Assembly (NCBI GenBank): GCA_022450045.1
Contig: JAKURD010000001.1
Location: 124,001 to 188,000, forward strand
Source of the DNA: Gracilimonas sp.
GTDB taxonomy: Bacteria > Bacteroidota > Rhodothermia > Balneolales > Balneolaceae
Reading direction: 5' to 3'
DNA: 64,000 nt
Part shown: positions 7,927 to 16,454 of the stretch, piece by piece
How positions within the stretch are numbered: the stretch's first letter is position 1
How the letters are laid out: the number at the start of each line of letters is the position of its first letter
The notes under the pieces: model-generated
Told to the model about the DNA's origin: nothing
Seen by the model: only the letters and a program-made list of their open reading frames with translations
Databases searched by the model: none
Program-made: the position numbers and the translations under genes

Positions 7927-9714
7927 TTACAATTCCTCATCTGCATAAATGGAATCAATCTGTTCTTTATATTTTTCATTGATCACATTTCGCTTCACTT
8001 TAAGGGTAGGGGTGATCTCTCCATCTTCAATGGTAAATTGATCTTCCAGAAGCTTAAATCTCTTTACTTTTTCCCACTTCGATAGATTAGCATTCACCTT
8101 GTCTACTTCTTTTTGAATGCGTTTGATCACATATTCATTTTCCGTGACCTTTTCCTCGGGAAATTCATATCCCTTGGTTTTGAATCTCTTCTTCATGTTT
8201 TTCCAATTCGGTACAATAAGCGCTCCACAAAATTTATGTTCACTGCCAACTACCACGGCCTGCTCTATAAAGCCACTATTCACCAGGGCATTTTCAATAG
8301 GCTGAGGTGCCACATATTTTCCGGTAGAAAGTTTAAACAATGACTTTTTACGGTCCGTCACAAAAAGCCATCCATCTTCATCCAAATGGCCTATATCTCC
8401 CGTATGAAACCAGCCATCTTCGTCAATAACCTCAGCTGTTTTTTCCGGCATCTTGTAGTATCCTTTCATGATATAAGGCCCTTTTGCCAGAATTTCTCCA
8501 TCCTCAGCTATTTTGATCTCTACATCGGCGATAGGCTTTCCTGAGGACCCAATACGTAATTCTCCTTTAGGTGGCCCCGTCAATACCGGTGAGGTTTCCG
8601 TAAGACCGTATCCAAGACCGCAGTAAATTCCGATACCATTTATGAACCGGGCTATATTTGGTGAAAGTGCTGCACCACCCACATTAAATCCAACCATCCG
8701 TCCGCCAAACAACTTACGGATCTTGGCATACACCAATTTATCAGCGATCTTCCACTTCCATTTTGCGGGAGGATTTTCAGGGTCATATTCTTCCGCTAAA
8801 TTCACCGCCCAGTAATAAAGTTGCTTTTTGAGGCCGCTCATTTCCTGACCTTTTACTTTGATACCAGTCACGATCTTCTCGAGCAGTCGCGGCACGGTCA
8901 CCAGGTAGAGCGGCTTCACAGAAGCAAAATCATCCCGAATATCTTCAACGTCTTCAATGTAATAAGGGGGCACGCCAATATAAGCATATATATACGAAAC
9001 CGTTCGTTCAAACATATGAGCCAGTGGTAAATAGGAAAGTACCTTGGGAGTTTCGTAGTCATCCGTTTCAAAAGGAAATATCTCATGAGCTGCCAATGCG
9101 TTACTTGCAATGTTATGATGAGTAAGCATTACCCCCTTAGGAACTCCGGTTGTACCTGAAGTATAGATAAGGGTGGCCAGATCTTCGGGCTCAACTTCAT
9201 TTCTAAGTTTTTCAAATAAAGCGGGGTTTTCTTCTCCTTTTTTGTGTCCCGTTTCCAGAATCTCGTCAAAAGTGCGTAGTTTTTTATGACCGGAACCAAG
9301 GATTGAAACCACAGCATTTATATTCTCTACCTCCTTAATAAGAGGTTTTGTCTCCGCAAATATTTCATCATTCGAGACAAAATGTACTTTTGACTCTGAA
9401 TTCTCCAAAATATACTTTATCTGTTCCCCCGGCTGAGTTGTATAGATCGGAACTACCACAGCACCGAGAGAAAGTATAGCCTGATCAATAATTAACCACT
9501 CTGTTGAATTCTCTGCGTGTAAAGAAATTTTATCTCCTTTCCGAACTCCTAATTCATAAAGCCCAAGAGCAAGATCTTGAACCATTTTTTTAAAATCATC
9601 GATAGAAGTTTCTATCCATTCCCCATTTCGTTTAACGGCTGAATAGATCCCGGTTTTATTTTTTTCGTAACCTTGTTCTACAATTGATAAAATTGTTGTT
9701 GGATCGTATTTCAT
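7927..9714 (-). CDS. fadD: Long-chain acyl-CoA synthetase (AMP-forming)
   Basis: A 595-aa ANL-superfamily enzyme with the AMP-binding P-loop YTSGTTGVPKGVMLTH, the GYGLTETSPV motif, and the hinge region GWFHTGDIGHLDEDGWLFVTDRKK. The length and the family features (LPLAHMFER, DRKKSLFKLSTGKY) point to the eukaryote-like long-chain FadD15/FAA type. It activates free fatty acids to acyl-CoA with ATP and CoA, at the membrane or in the cytosol, feeding the beta-oxidation genes immediately downstream. It is probably the first gene of that transcript; the promoter would lie in 9715-9830, shared with the divergent thioesterase. Confidence 0.9.
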   Translation of the reverse strand: MKYDPTTILSIVEQGYEKNKTGIYSAVKRNGEWIETSIDDFKKMVQDLALGLYELGVRKGDKISLHAENSTEWLIIDQAILSLGAVVVPIYTTQPGEQIKYILENSESKVHFVSNDEIFAETKPLIKEVENINAVVSILGSGHKKLRTFDEILETGHKKGEENPALFEKLRNEVEPEDLATLIYTSGTTGVPKGVMLTHHNIASNALAAHEIFPFETDDYETPKVLSYLPLAHMFERTVSYIYAYIGVPPYYIEDVEDIRDDFASVKPLYLVTVPRLLEKIVTGIKVKGQEMSGLKKQLYYWAVNLAEEYDPENPPAKWKWKIADKLVYAKIRKLFGGRMVGFNVGGAALSPNIARFINGIGIYCGLGYGLTETSPVLTGPPKGELRIGSSGKPIADVEIKIAEDGEILAKGPYIMKGYYKMPEKTAEVIDEDGWFHTGDIGHLDEDGWLFVTDRKKSLFKLSTGKYVAPQPIENALVNSGFIEQAVVVGSEHKFCGALIVPNWKNMKKRFKTKGYEFPEEKVTENEYVIKRIQKEVDKVNANLSKWEKVKRFKLLEDQFTIEDGEITPTLKVKRNVINEKYKEQIDSIYADEEL

Positions 9715-9830
9715 AATATTTTCCTATTATGTTCGCGGATAATGAATAAGATACACTTTCATCTTTCATTTGAAAGCGATTCCATACCTTTATTTTAATA
9801 ACTTAACACCGTTAATCAAATTCAAGTTTT

Positions 9831-10259
9831 ATGTTTATTGATGAGTCTATTAAAGAAAAAGCAAAAATATACTTCAACTTTAAGCATAAGCACATGGGAC
9901 ATGCTCTGGGAATGGAATTTGAGCATGTCAGCAAAAATAAAATCGTTGCGACCATGCCGGTTAATGAGCATTCTGTGCAGCCATTTGGCGTATTACATGG
10001 CGGAGCTTCGGTGGCATTAGCCGAAACTTTGTGTTCAGTTGGCGGTTGGTTTCAGCTCGAGGGTATGGACAAAACCGTGGTAGGAGTTGAGATCAATGCC
10101 AACCATATTCGCCCGGTAAAGATGGGCGGTAAGGTAACGGGAACAGCAAAACCGGTGCATCTGGGCAGGAAAATTCAGGTTTGGGAGTGTGAGCTTAGGG
10201 ATGAACGGGACAAGCTGGTGTGTACTTCGCGGTGTACGCTGGCGGTGGTGAATAGGTGA
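9831..10259 (+). CDS. Hotdog-fold thioesterase (PaaI/YdiI-like)
   Basis: A 142-aa hotdog protein with the family signature GVLHGGASVALAETL, in which the glutamate is the usual catalytic residue of the PaaI/EntH/YdiI group, followed by GVEINANHIRP. It hydrolyses an acyl-CoA or aryl-CoA thioester; the exact substrate (phenylacetyl-, dihydroxynaphthoyl- or general acyl-CoA) cannot be read from sequence. It is divergent from the acyl-CoA synthetase with 116 bp between them, so control of CoA pools during fatty-acid use is plausible. Confidence 0.85.
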   Translation: MFIDESIKEKAKIYFNFKHKHMGHALGMEFEHVSKNKIVATMPVNEHSVQPFGVLHGGASVALAETLCSVGGWFQLEGMDKTVVGVEINANHIRPVKMGGKVTGTAKPVHLGRKIQVWECELRDERDKLVCTSRCTLAVVNR

Positions 10260-10681
10260 TTTTAAATGATTAATGATTAATGTTAAATGGCAAGCTGATT
10301 TAATAATTCATTCACAAATTGATCTTTCGGCCCATCGGTTAATCATAGTTTTTTTGATTTGCGATAGATTGAATGACCGATGGACGATTTATCTATTGAT
10401 ATACAGATGCATTTCTAAAATAACGTGAATTCGATATAAAGACCATCTGTTGAACACCTTGAATGGTCATTTCGCAGCGAATGCCCGAAACCCTATGTTT
10501 GGTCAGGTATCGAACACTCAATGAAAGGCCACACTTAGATTCCCGCCACCACGAGAAAGATCACAAGCATCCATTTTTGTCCTTTTAACTTAGTTCTTAT
10601 CTCGAACTGATATGAAAATATCAGATTGTGCTCTGCAATAAAACTACAAAATTAGAAAAGAAAACAGGCCTATTCTATGTT
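10260..10681. other. Gene-free region with palindromic repeats
   Basis: No coding sequence is evident. CCATCGGT at 10332-10339 and ACCGATGG at 10376-10383 form an inverted repeat related to the family near 32.3 and 45.5 kb. The 10461-10600 part is a reverse-orientation copy of the repeat at 31.9 kb. Confidence 0.6.
10461..10600 (-). repeat. Dispersed repeat R1, copy A
   Basis: On the minus strand this matches copy C at 31934-32070 over about 140 bp, starting TAAGAACTAAGTTAAAAGGA and ending in the TTTCGGGCATTCG hairpin module. In this copy the second hairpin module is degenerate. It is one of at least three copies in the window and lies in non-coding DNA next to gene remnants. Confidence 0.8.
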
Positions 10682-10963
10682 TTAACCCTTAATACCATTC
10701 TTCTTAACAAGTTTATTTAAATCTACCGGCAATTGCTTATTCCACATTTCAAAATAAGCTCCTTTTTTGGAAAATAGATTCTTATGGTTTCCTTCTTCAA
10801 TTAGCTTCCCTTTTTCCAAAACACAAATTTTATCAGCTTCAAGTACGGTGCTAAGCCTGTGTGCAATCAAGAATTTGTCATACATTTCCCTCATTAAATC
10901 AATGAGCTCTTTTCGTTTTAGCCCCAAATTTTTTAAAAGATCTTTTTGTTTGGGCCAAGAATC
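10682..10963 (-). pseudogene. Remnant of an ABC exporter ATP-binding domain
   Basis: The frame encodes the end of an ABC exporter nucleotide-binding domain: [20 protein letters not shown] (H-loop and following strand) and [19 protein letters not shown]. The Walker A, signature and Walker B regions are missing. They are replaced by about 40 residues (from [12 protein letters not shown]) that run directly into FLIAHRLS, implying a large internal deletion. An in-frame TGA precedes the segment. It cannot encode a working transporter; the ancestor may have belonged to a polysaccharide or lipid export locus like the nearby glycosyltransferase. Confidence 0.75.
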
Positions 10964-11056
10964 ATATTCATTTCATGTAGATTTTAGTTTTACTGCTTTG
11001 ACACTTCTCTGAAAAGTCTCTATGAACTAAAAAGAATCGTTTGCTATAAGGGTCAT

Positions 11057-11205
11057 TTAATCTTGTTTCTTTTTCAAAACAAATTTTTCATATATAAAAA
11101 TGCCTGTTCCAACGATACCAAATATTATTGTTATATGAATTAATTTTTCAAAAAAATTATCTCTTGTAAAGTAATAGTAAACTACATAAATCAAATGGCA
11201 GAATC
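11057..11205 (-). pseudogene. 3' end of a membrane-protein gene cut by the IS30 element
   Basis: On the minus strand an open frame enters from the IS boundary and continues about 48 codons to TAA at 11057-11059. It encodes a hydrophobic segment (HITIIFGIVGTGIFIYEKF) and a lysine-rich tail (VLKKKQD). It has no start codon on this side. The stretch right of the IS does not continue it in an obvious frame, so a deletion probably accompanied the insertion. Family not recognised. Confidence 0.4.
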
Positions 11206-12184
11206 ACATTTGAAGTGCCCGATGTTTGATTAGGGTTTCTGTTGTATTAAAGAATACTTCATGTGGCGTTTTAAAGCCAAGTTTTTTTCGGGGCCTGTGG
11301 TTTAATTTGTGTTCTATGGGGTTGAGTTCCCTTCGGGTGATTCCCCTCAAATCCCATGATTTTGGCAGGTACTGCCGAATGAGTTTATTGGCATGTTCTA
11401 TGCGGGCTCGCTGGTTGGTTTGGTACGGGTCGGCAAAGTAGTAGTCCACCTTCAGAGCGTGGCTTATCCTGTGATGTTCGGCAAATTCAAGCCCATTATC
11501 GCTGGTAATGGTATGAAGGTTATCGCTCACCGGGCGCAGCACCTTTTTTACTTTCTCACTTAACGGCCAGGCTTGTTTATCGCCACAGGCCGCCATCCAA
11601 ATATAGGAGCTGAGGCGATCAGTTACCGTAGCCACCACTCCCTTACGGGCCTTACCTATAATGGTATCAAGTTCTAAATCCCCAATGCGCTCTACCTTAT
11701 CAACAACAGGATCGCGCTGGTGGATGGAAACGCGGTTCTTGATACACCCGCGCAAGGTCGTGCGGGGTGTTCGTGGTTTAGGTTTAATCCGGGTACTGCG
11801 CATATGCGTCCATAAGGTTCCCCCGGCATCCGCATCGGTATAAATCAGGCGGTACAGGCTCATGGGACTCAGCCGGAGGCCGGTTTCGAGTCTCAACCGC
11901 CCACATACCTGTTCCGGGGAATGCTGCTGAGTTAAAAGGGATGAAACCAGCTCGATTATTTCTGGTGTAAGTTTGTAGGCCGGACGATGTTTTCGCGATT
12001 GCCGGTAGTGCCGATGAGCCTGTTCAGGGGTATAGTACCCGGGCTCACAGCGCTTTAGTTCGCGGCGAATGGTGGTAGGGTCGCGAGCGAGTTGAACGGC
12101 GATTTGTTGCGCAGAAATACCGTTACGATAGGAGGCGGCAATCTGGTATCTTTGGCTAAGCGATAGATGTTTGTAGCTCTTCAT
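11204..12184 (-). CDS. IS30-family transposase
   Basis: A full-length 326-aa IS30 transposase. The N-terminus has the helix-turn-helix pattern LSLSQRYQIAASYRNGISAQQIA, with DPTTIRRELKR as the second recognition element. The DDE core shows LELDTIIGKARKG (first Asp), TSDNGLEF (second Asp) and IEHANKLIRQYLPK (Glu), followed by the family C-terminus LNHRPRKKLGFKTPHEVF. It appears intact, with no internal stop. Its stop codon overlaps the left inverted repeat, as in compact IS30 elements. Confidence 0.95.
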   Translation of the reverse strand: MKSYKHLSLSQRYQIAASYRNGISAQQIAVQLARDPTTIRRELKRCEPGYYTPEQAHRHYRQSRKHRPAYKLTPEIIELVSSLLTQQHSPEQVCGRLRLETGLRLSPMSLYRLIYTDADAGGTLWTHMRSTRIKPKPRTPRTTLRGCIKNRVSIHQRDPVVDKVERIGDLELDTIIGKARKGVVATVTDRLSSYIWMAACGDKQAWPLSEKVKKVLRPVSDNLHTITSDNGLEFAEHHRISHALKVDYYFADPYQTNQRARIEHANKLIRQYLPKSWDLRGITRRELNPIEHKLNHRPRKKLGFKTPHEVFFNTTETLIKHRALQM

Positions 12185-12292
12185 GTGCTCGAATTTTAGT
12201 AGAGGAAAGCCGGAAGCTACGAACTTCGCGGAAACCTATGGGAGCCAGCTCTCATAGGTTTTACTTTTCTCCCAATCGGGCACTTCAAATGT
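11206..12292 (-). mobile_element. IS30-family insertion sequence (about 1.09 kb)
   Basis: Terminal inverted repeats of 18 bp are visible: ACATTTGAAGTGCCCGAT at 11206-11223 and its reverse complement at 12275-12292, with no mismatch over these 18. One transposase gene fills the element. No target-site duplication is certain from the flanks (GAATC left, TAATT right). It sits between two gene remnants and a glycosyltransferase, consistent with decay or rearrangement of a surface-polysaccharide locus. Confidence 0.88.
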
Positions 12293-12355
12293 TAATTAGC
12301 CTAATTCTCCCCAATTATTGCGATCTTATTCAAAATCGAATTAAGATCATCCGGA

Positions 12356-13606
12356 GTGGCACAAAAAATATTAGTTATTGGGAAGGTATGGCCTGAACCA
12401 AATTCTTCTGCGGCAGGATCTCGAATAATGCAGCTTGTAGAGGTATCAAGAGCAGAAAACCGGGACATAACCTTTGCCTCTGCGGCCTCAGAAAGCAGCT
12501 ATGCAGTCAATTTGGATAAAATCGGGGTAACGTCTGTCCAAATAAAACTCAATGACGCTTCCTTTGATAGCTTCGTAGCCAAGTTGAATCCGAATATAGT
12601 ACTGTTCGATCGCTTCATGACCGAAGAGCAATTTGGCTGGCGGGTAGCTGAGCATTGTCCGGATGCACTTAGGGTGTTAGATACGGAAGACTTACACTGT
12701 TTGAGGGAGGCAAGGCGCCAGGCCTGGAAAGAAGGCAGGAACTATCAAGAAACTGATCTTTTTAATGACCTGGCAAAAAGAGAGATTGCCAGTATTCTTC
12801 GGTGCGACCTTTCCCTGATTATTTCAAGCTACGAAATGGAAATCTTGTTAGGTGTTTTTAAGGTGGATGACAGCCTGCTGATACATCTTCCATTTATGCT
12901 CGATGATATTCATAGCAATAATATAAATTCATGGAAGACAATAGATAAAAGAGAACACTTCATATCTATTGGTAACTTCTTGCATGAGCCTAATTGGAAT
13001 GCGGTATTATTTTTAAAAGAAGAAATATGGCCGTTGATAAGGAAGCAATTACCAAAGGCTGAGCTGCATATTTATGGAGCATATCCATCCCAAAAAGTTG
13101 AGCAATTACATAATCCTACGGAAGGATTTTTAGTGAAAGGCAGGGCTAAAAATGCAAAAAAAGTGGTAGGTAACAGCAGGGTTCTTTTGGCACCGCTCCG
13201 GTTTGGGGCAGGACTCAAAGGTAAGCTAATCGAAGCCATGCAGTGTGGCACTCCAACTGTAACTACAGAAATTGGTGCGGAAGCGATGCACGGAGACCTG
13301 CCCTGGCCGGGGTTCATAGAAAATGATCCAAAGTCCTTTGCTGAAAAAGCGGTAGCGTTGTATCAGGATGAAGCGAAATGGATGGAGGCTCAGCAAGCTG
13401 GAATTCCAATTATAAATCAATTATATCCAAAAAGGGAATTGAAGGAGATGCTAATATCGAGAATTAAGGAGATAAGTGATGATCTAAAAGCTCACCGAAG
13501 ACAGAATTTCATCGGAGCCATCTTACAACATCATACTGCTGCAAGTACGAAGTACATGAGCAAGTGGATAGAGGCGAAGAACAGAACCACAGATTTGCAG
13601 GATTAA
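12356..13606 (+). CDS. Glycosyltransferase family 4-like protein
   Basis: A 416-aa GT-B enzyme. The N-terminal domain starts QKILVIGKVWPEPNSSAAG. The C-terminal donor-binding domain carries LLAPLRFGAGLKGKLIEAM and GTPTVTTEIGAEAM, the EX-rich motif of GT4 proteins. It would transfer a sugar from an activated donor to a glycan or protein acceptor; the substrate is unknown. No ATG is available near the expected start; GTG at 12356 is the most likely. The gene begins only 64 bp from the IS30 right end, so its native promoter or leader may have been replaced. Confidence 0.82.
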   Translation: MAQKILVIGKVWPEPNSSAAGSRIMQLVEVSRAENRDITFASAASESSYAVNLDKIGVTSVQIKLNDASFDSFVAKLNPNIVLFDRFMTEEQFGWRVAEHCPDALRVLDTEDLHCLREARRQAWKEGRNYQETDLFNDLAKREIASILRCDLSLIISSYEMEILLGVFKVDDSLLIHLPFMLDDIHSNNINSWKTIDKREHFISIGNFLHEPNWNAVLFLKEEIWPLIRKQLPKAELHIYGAYPSQKVEQLHNPTEGFLVKGRAKNAKKVVGNSRVLLAPLRFGAGLKGKLIEAMQCGTPTVTTEIGAEAMHGDLPWPGFIENDPKSFAEKAVALYQDEAKWMEAQQAGIPIINQLYPKRELKEMLISRIKEISDDLKAHRRQNFIGAILQHHTAASTKYMSKWIEAKNRTTDLQD

Positions 13607-13655
13607 GAGATTCCACAGATGATAAACCAATCCGTTAATCCTGCAAATCTGTGGT
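13586..13655. terminator. Perfect 21-bp inverted repeat between convergent genes
   Basis: ACCACAGATTTGCAGGATTAA at 13586-13606 has its exact complement at 13635-13655, with a 28-bp loop. The left arm ends on the TAA of the glycosyltransferase and the right arm ends at the stop of the convergent methyltransferase. It probably acts as a bidirectional transcript end or RNA-stability hairpin, although neither side has a good T-run. The ACCACAGA ends relate it to the inverted repeats near 38.9 and 43.4 kb. Confidence 0.6.
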
Positions 13656-14800
13656 CAGTAGAGTTCATATTCGAGTAGTCGGGCATCGATGGTAGAATTA
13701 TAGAATTCGATACGCTGATTGGTTCTGAGTCCGATCTTTTTAGCCAGCTCGAAATTACCTGTGAACACATAGCCCCAAAATCCGGTAGCTTCCTGTTTAA
13801 AGAAATCACCGATGCCTTCATAGGTAGGTTCAAGGTCTTTTTCATTTCCAATCCGATCACCGTAAGGAGGATTCAGCATGATCACTCCGGTCTTATCGGA
13901 GGGAATCTCCGTTTCACTGAAATCACACTTTTTGACTTCGATAAGATGATCCAATCCGGCTGTACGGGCATTTTTTCGGGTGGCATTTACGGCTCTTACA
14001 TCATGATCGGTGGCAATGATGCGTCCTTCAAAGTCTTTTTCGCCTTTGTTCTTCAAATCGGATCGAAGATCATTCCAGCGCTCCTCATCAAAACCAAGGA
14101 TATGTTTGATGCCATAATTAGGACGTAACAAGCCCGGAGCCTTATTGAGAGCTTGCAGCGCAGCTTCTATGGCAATGGTTCCGCTTCCACACATGGGGTT
14201 GATGAAATGCTGACCCGGTTCCCATTTGCTTGCCAGTATCAATGCAGCCGCCAGCGTTTCCTGCATGGGGGCTACACTCGTTTCGGTTCGGTAGCCGCGA
14301 CGCGAAATAGATTCCCCAGAAGTATCGAGGTAGATCTGTGCCCGATCATTCTTCCAGAAAATGAACACCACCGTTTTATTCAAATTGGGCCCGGAATCGG
14401 GTCTTGACCCTGTTTTTTTCCGAATGCGGTCCACAATGGCATCCTTTGCCTTCATATTGGCAAACTGCGTATTTGTTACCGTCTTGTTCTTGATAAAGGA
14501 AGTAACGCTCACATATCCATGCTTATCAATGTAATCTTCCCAAGGAATTTTGAGCAGCTCGTTATATAATTGTTCTCCATTCTGAGGCCGGCAATCTTTC
14601 AGCATAAAATGCACACGATGCGCCGTACGCAGATTCAGGTTCAGCATCATGCAGTCATTCAAACTGCCTCTGGTCTCAATACCCGCCAGCCGTTCTTTGA
14701 TGATCGGGAAACCAAGATCAGTCAGTTCTTTCTTGAGATAGGGGGTGATCCGCTTTGGGCAAGTGATCGAGATCGTACTTTGCTGAGAAAAATCGGCCAT
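13655..14800 (-). CDS. THUMP-domain class I rRNA methyltransferase (RlmL/YpsC-like)
   Basis: A 381-aa protein with an N-terminal ferredoxin-like/THUMP part (about residues 1-160) and a C-terminal Rossmann methyltransferase. The latter shows INPMCGSGTIAIEAAL (SAM-binding), DHDVRAVNATRKNA, and the catalytic MLNPPYGDRIG. NPPY marks N-methylation of a base amino group. The size matches the single-half RlmL/YpsC type that makes m2G in 23S rRNA, rather than the fused RlmKL. Upstream is the FKBP gene with a terminator between, so it is probably transcribed alone. Confidence 0.85.
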   Translation of the reverse strand: MADFSQQSTISITCPKRITPYLKKELTDLGFPIIKERLAGIETRGSLNDCMMLNLNLRTAHRVHFMLKDCRPQNGEQLYNELLKIPWEDYIDKHGYVSVTSFIKNKTVTNTQFANMKAKDAIVDRIRKKTGSRPDSGPNLNKTVVFIFWKNDRAQIYLDTSGESISRRGYRTETSVAPMQETLAAALILASKWEPGQHFINPMCGSGTIAIEAALQALNKAPGLLRPNYGIKHILGFDEERWNDLRSDLKNKGEKDFEGRIIATDHDVRAVNATRKNARTAGLDHLIEVKKCDFSETEIPSDKTGVIMLNPPYGDRIGNEKDLEPTYEGIGDFFKQEATGFWGYVFTGNFELAKKIGLRTNQRIEFYNSTIDARLLEYELY

Positions 14801-14834
14801 AGAAGTTAATTACGTTCAGGAATATGTAGGATAT

Positions 14835-14868
14835 AAAAAATGGAGTTCCTCTTTCGAAGAACTCCATT
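14835..14868 (-). terminator. Intrinsic terminator after the FKBP gene
   Basis: AATGGAGTTC at 14839-14848 pairs perfectly with GAACTCCATT at 14859-14868. Read on the minus strand the stem is followed by a run of T, as expected for a Rho-independent terminator of the gene ending at 14892. Confidence 0.85.
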
Positions 14869-14891
14869 GTATAAATTTTGATAGATCAGAA

Positions 14892-15323
14892 TTAGTTTAC
14901 GATATCAACCAATTCAATATCAAAAGTCAGGTCTTTGCCTGCAAGAGGATGGTTAGCATCTATCATGATGTTTTCATCTTCAACTTTTGTGATTTGAACC
15001 GGAACAGGTTGCCCGTTAGGTTGATTCAACTGAAGTTGCATTCCAACCTGAGGTTCAATATCCTCTGGAAGTTGGTTTCGCTCAATTGATAATTCAAGAT
15101 CTTCTCTGCGATCGCCATAGGCGTCTGTAGATTCAATACTAGCTGTGGTTTTATCTCCGACTTCTAAACCAACAACAGCTTTTTCAAAACCGGGAATCAA
15201 TTTTCCTTCTCCCAGTGTTATTTCAAGAGGATCTCTTTCAACAGAAGAATCAAATACTGATCCATCTTCTAATTTTCCAGTGTAGTGGACTTTTACGGTG
15301 TCACCGTCTTTTACTTTAGACAA
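14892..15323 (-). CDS. FKBP-type peptidyl-prolyl isomerase, SlyD-like
   Basis: A 143-aa protein with the SlyD arrangement: an FKBP half at the start (DGDTVKVHYTGKLEDGSVFDSS), an inserted flap domain in the middle (about residues 65-120), and the FKBP fold completed by NHPLAGKDLTFDIELVDI. It catalyses cis-trans isomerisation of prolyl bonds and has chaperone activity in this family. The histidine-rich metal-binding tail of E. coli SlyD is absent. The start is TTG (no in-frame ATG nearby). The gene has its own terminator downstream. Confidence 0.9.
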   Translation of the reverse strand: MSKVKDGDTVKVHYTGKLEDGSVFDSSVERDPLEITLGEGKLIPGFEKAVVGLEVGDKTTASIESTDAYGDRREDLELSIERNQLPEDIEPQVGMQLQLNQPNGQPVPVQITKVEDENIMIDANHPLAGKDLTFDIELVDIVN

Positions 15324-15410
15324 AATAAATTTTGTTTTAATTGTGAATATATTGTGTTCCTGAAGATACAGAAAATTTCACACTTATGAGGATTGTAAAC
15401 ACCTATTAAC

Positions 15411-15839
15411 ATGATCAGTGATAACAAAGACATTTATAACATTCTGAAAGACGCCAAAACGATAGCTATGATCGGTTGTTCACCCAATGAGTACAGGACA
15501 AGCAACTACGCTGCTAAATTTCTACAGGAGAGAGGATACCGAGTAATTCCGATTAATCCGGAGGCCAAAGAGATCTATGGTGAAAAGAGCTATGATAATC
15601 TCGCTGATGTTCCTTCTGATATTGAGATAGATATCGTGAATGTTTTTCGAAATTCGAAGTTTTCTGCCGAAGCTGCACAGGATGCTGCCGACTGGAAAAC
15701 TAAAACCGGTCAGAATCCGGTAGTATGGACTCAACTCGATGTTTCATCCCCTGAGGCTGAAAAAATAGCTGAAGAAAATGGACTTCCTTACGTCAAAAAC
15801 CGCTGCATTATGGTGGAATGGGATCGTAATTTTAAATGA
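15411..15839 (+). CDS. CoA-binding domain protein (YccU family)
   Basis: A single CoA-binding Rossmann domain of 142 aa, with the conserved pattern AMIGCSPNEYRTSNYAAKFL, GYRVIPINPEAKEIYGEKSY and VNVFRNSKF, and ending in KNRCIMVEW. This small family is related to the N-terminal CoA-binding part of succinyl-CoA synthetase alpha and to yeast/bacterial YccU proteins; the physiological role is unknown. It is divergent from the FKBP gene and convergent with the YajQ gene. Confidence 0.85.
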   Translation: MISDNKDIYNILKDAKTIAMIGCSPNEYRTSNYAAKFLQERGYRVIPINPEAKEIYGEKSYDNLADVPSDIEIDIVNVFRNSKFSAEAAQDAADWKTKTGQNPVVWTQLDVSSPEAEKIAEENGLPYVKNRCIMVEWDRNFK

Positions 15840-15845
15840 GCTAAT

Positions 15846-15907
15846 GAAAGTTGATAGCTGATAGAGTGACAGAAGTACTTTTGGCACTTATCACCCTGTC
15901 AACTTTC
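15846..15907. terminator. Hairpin between convergent genes
   Basis: GAAAGTTGA at 15846-15854 and TCAACTTTC at 15899-15907 are perfectly complementary, with additional short pairs inside (ATAG/GTGA with TATCAC). It lies between the convergent CoA-binding and YajQ genes and could end transcripts from both sides, though no strong T-run follows. Confidence 0.4.
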
Positions 15908-15920
15908 AACTCTCAAACAA

Positions 15921-16409
15921 CTACTTCATGTTAACAAACTGCAAGGGCACGCCCATATCTTTAGCTTTCAGGTGCTTGATGACAGCCTGCAGATCATCGA
16001 TCTTTTTGCCATCTACACGCACCTGGTCGTCTTGAATTTGCGGCTGGACTTTCACTTTCAGGTTCTTGATCTCCTTTACGATCTTTTTAGCGGTTTCCCG
16101 GTCAATGCCTTCTTTTAGCATTACATCCATTTTGAGATGTCCTTGTGATGAGCCTTCCGGTTCTATGAAGTCCAGGACTTTGGAGCTGATTCCCCGTTTA
16201 ATAAAGTTTTTGATCAGCATATCCTTCACCGCTTCCAGTTTCATGCTTTCGGCTGCCACCAAGTGAATACGGTTCTCTTTTTTATGGAACTCTACCTCGG
16301 TATGAAGTCCGCGGAAGTCGTAGCGAGTGTTGATTTCTTTAAGGGTATTGTTGATGGCGTTATCAACCTCTTGGGCATCTACTTTATTTACAATATCAAA
16401 TGAGGCCAT
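15921..16409 (-). CDS. yajQ: YajQ family nucleotide-binding protein
   Basis: A 162-aa member of the DUF520/YajQ family. It has the N-terminal ASFDIVNKVDAQEVDNAINN, the TRYDFRG motif and the two tandem ferredoxin-like halves; the C-terminal QDDQVRVDGKKIDDLQAVI and PLQFVNMK are diagnostic. YajQ binds nucleotides, and cyclic di-GMP has been shown for Pseudomonas/Xanthomonas members; its role varies between species. It is a stand-alone gene here. Confidence 0.93.
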   Translation of the reverse strand: MASFDIVNKVDAQEVDNAINNTLKEINTRYDFRGLHTEVEFHKKENRIHLVAAESMKLEAVKDMLIKNFIKRGISSKVLDFIEPEGSSQGHLKMDVMLKEGIDRETAKKIVKEIKNLKVKVQPQIQDDQVRVDGKKIDDLQAVIKHLKAKDMGVPLQFVNMK

Positions 16410-16454
16410 ATAGGGAATTTTAAATTAGAAATTGGGATAAAGTTTTTTTATTTG

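Noticed and set aside
7447..8085. Plus-strand 212-codon open frame
   Set aside because: Antisense to fadB and the end of the acyl-CoA synthetase gene; composition is that of a reversed coding strand.
9763..9776. CTTTCATTTGAAAG palindrome between the fadD and thioesterase genes
   Set aside because: A FadR/TetR-type operator was considered, but a single 14-bp A+T-rich palindrome is not enough evidence.
12293..12356. Minus-strand frame ending TPDDLNSILNKIAIIGEN right of the IS30
   Set aside because: It was tested as the 5' part of the gene cut by the IS, but it runs antisense into the glycosyltransferase and does not join the left stub in frame.
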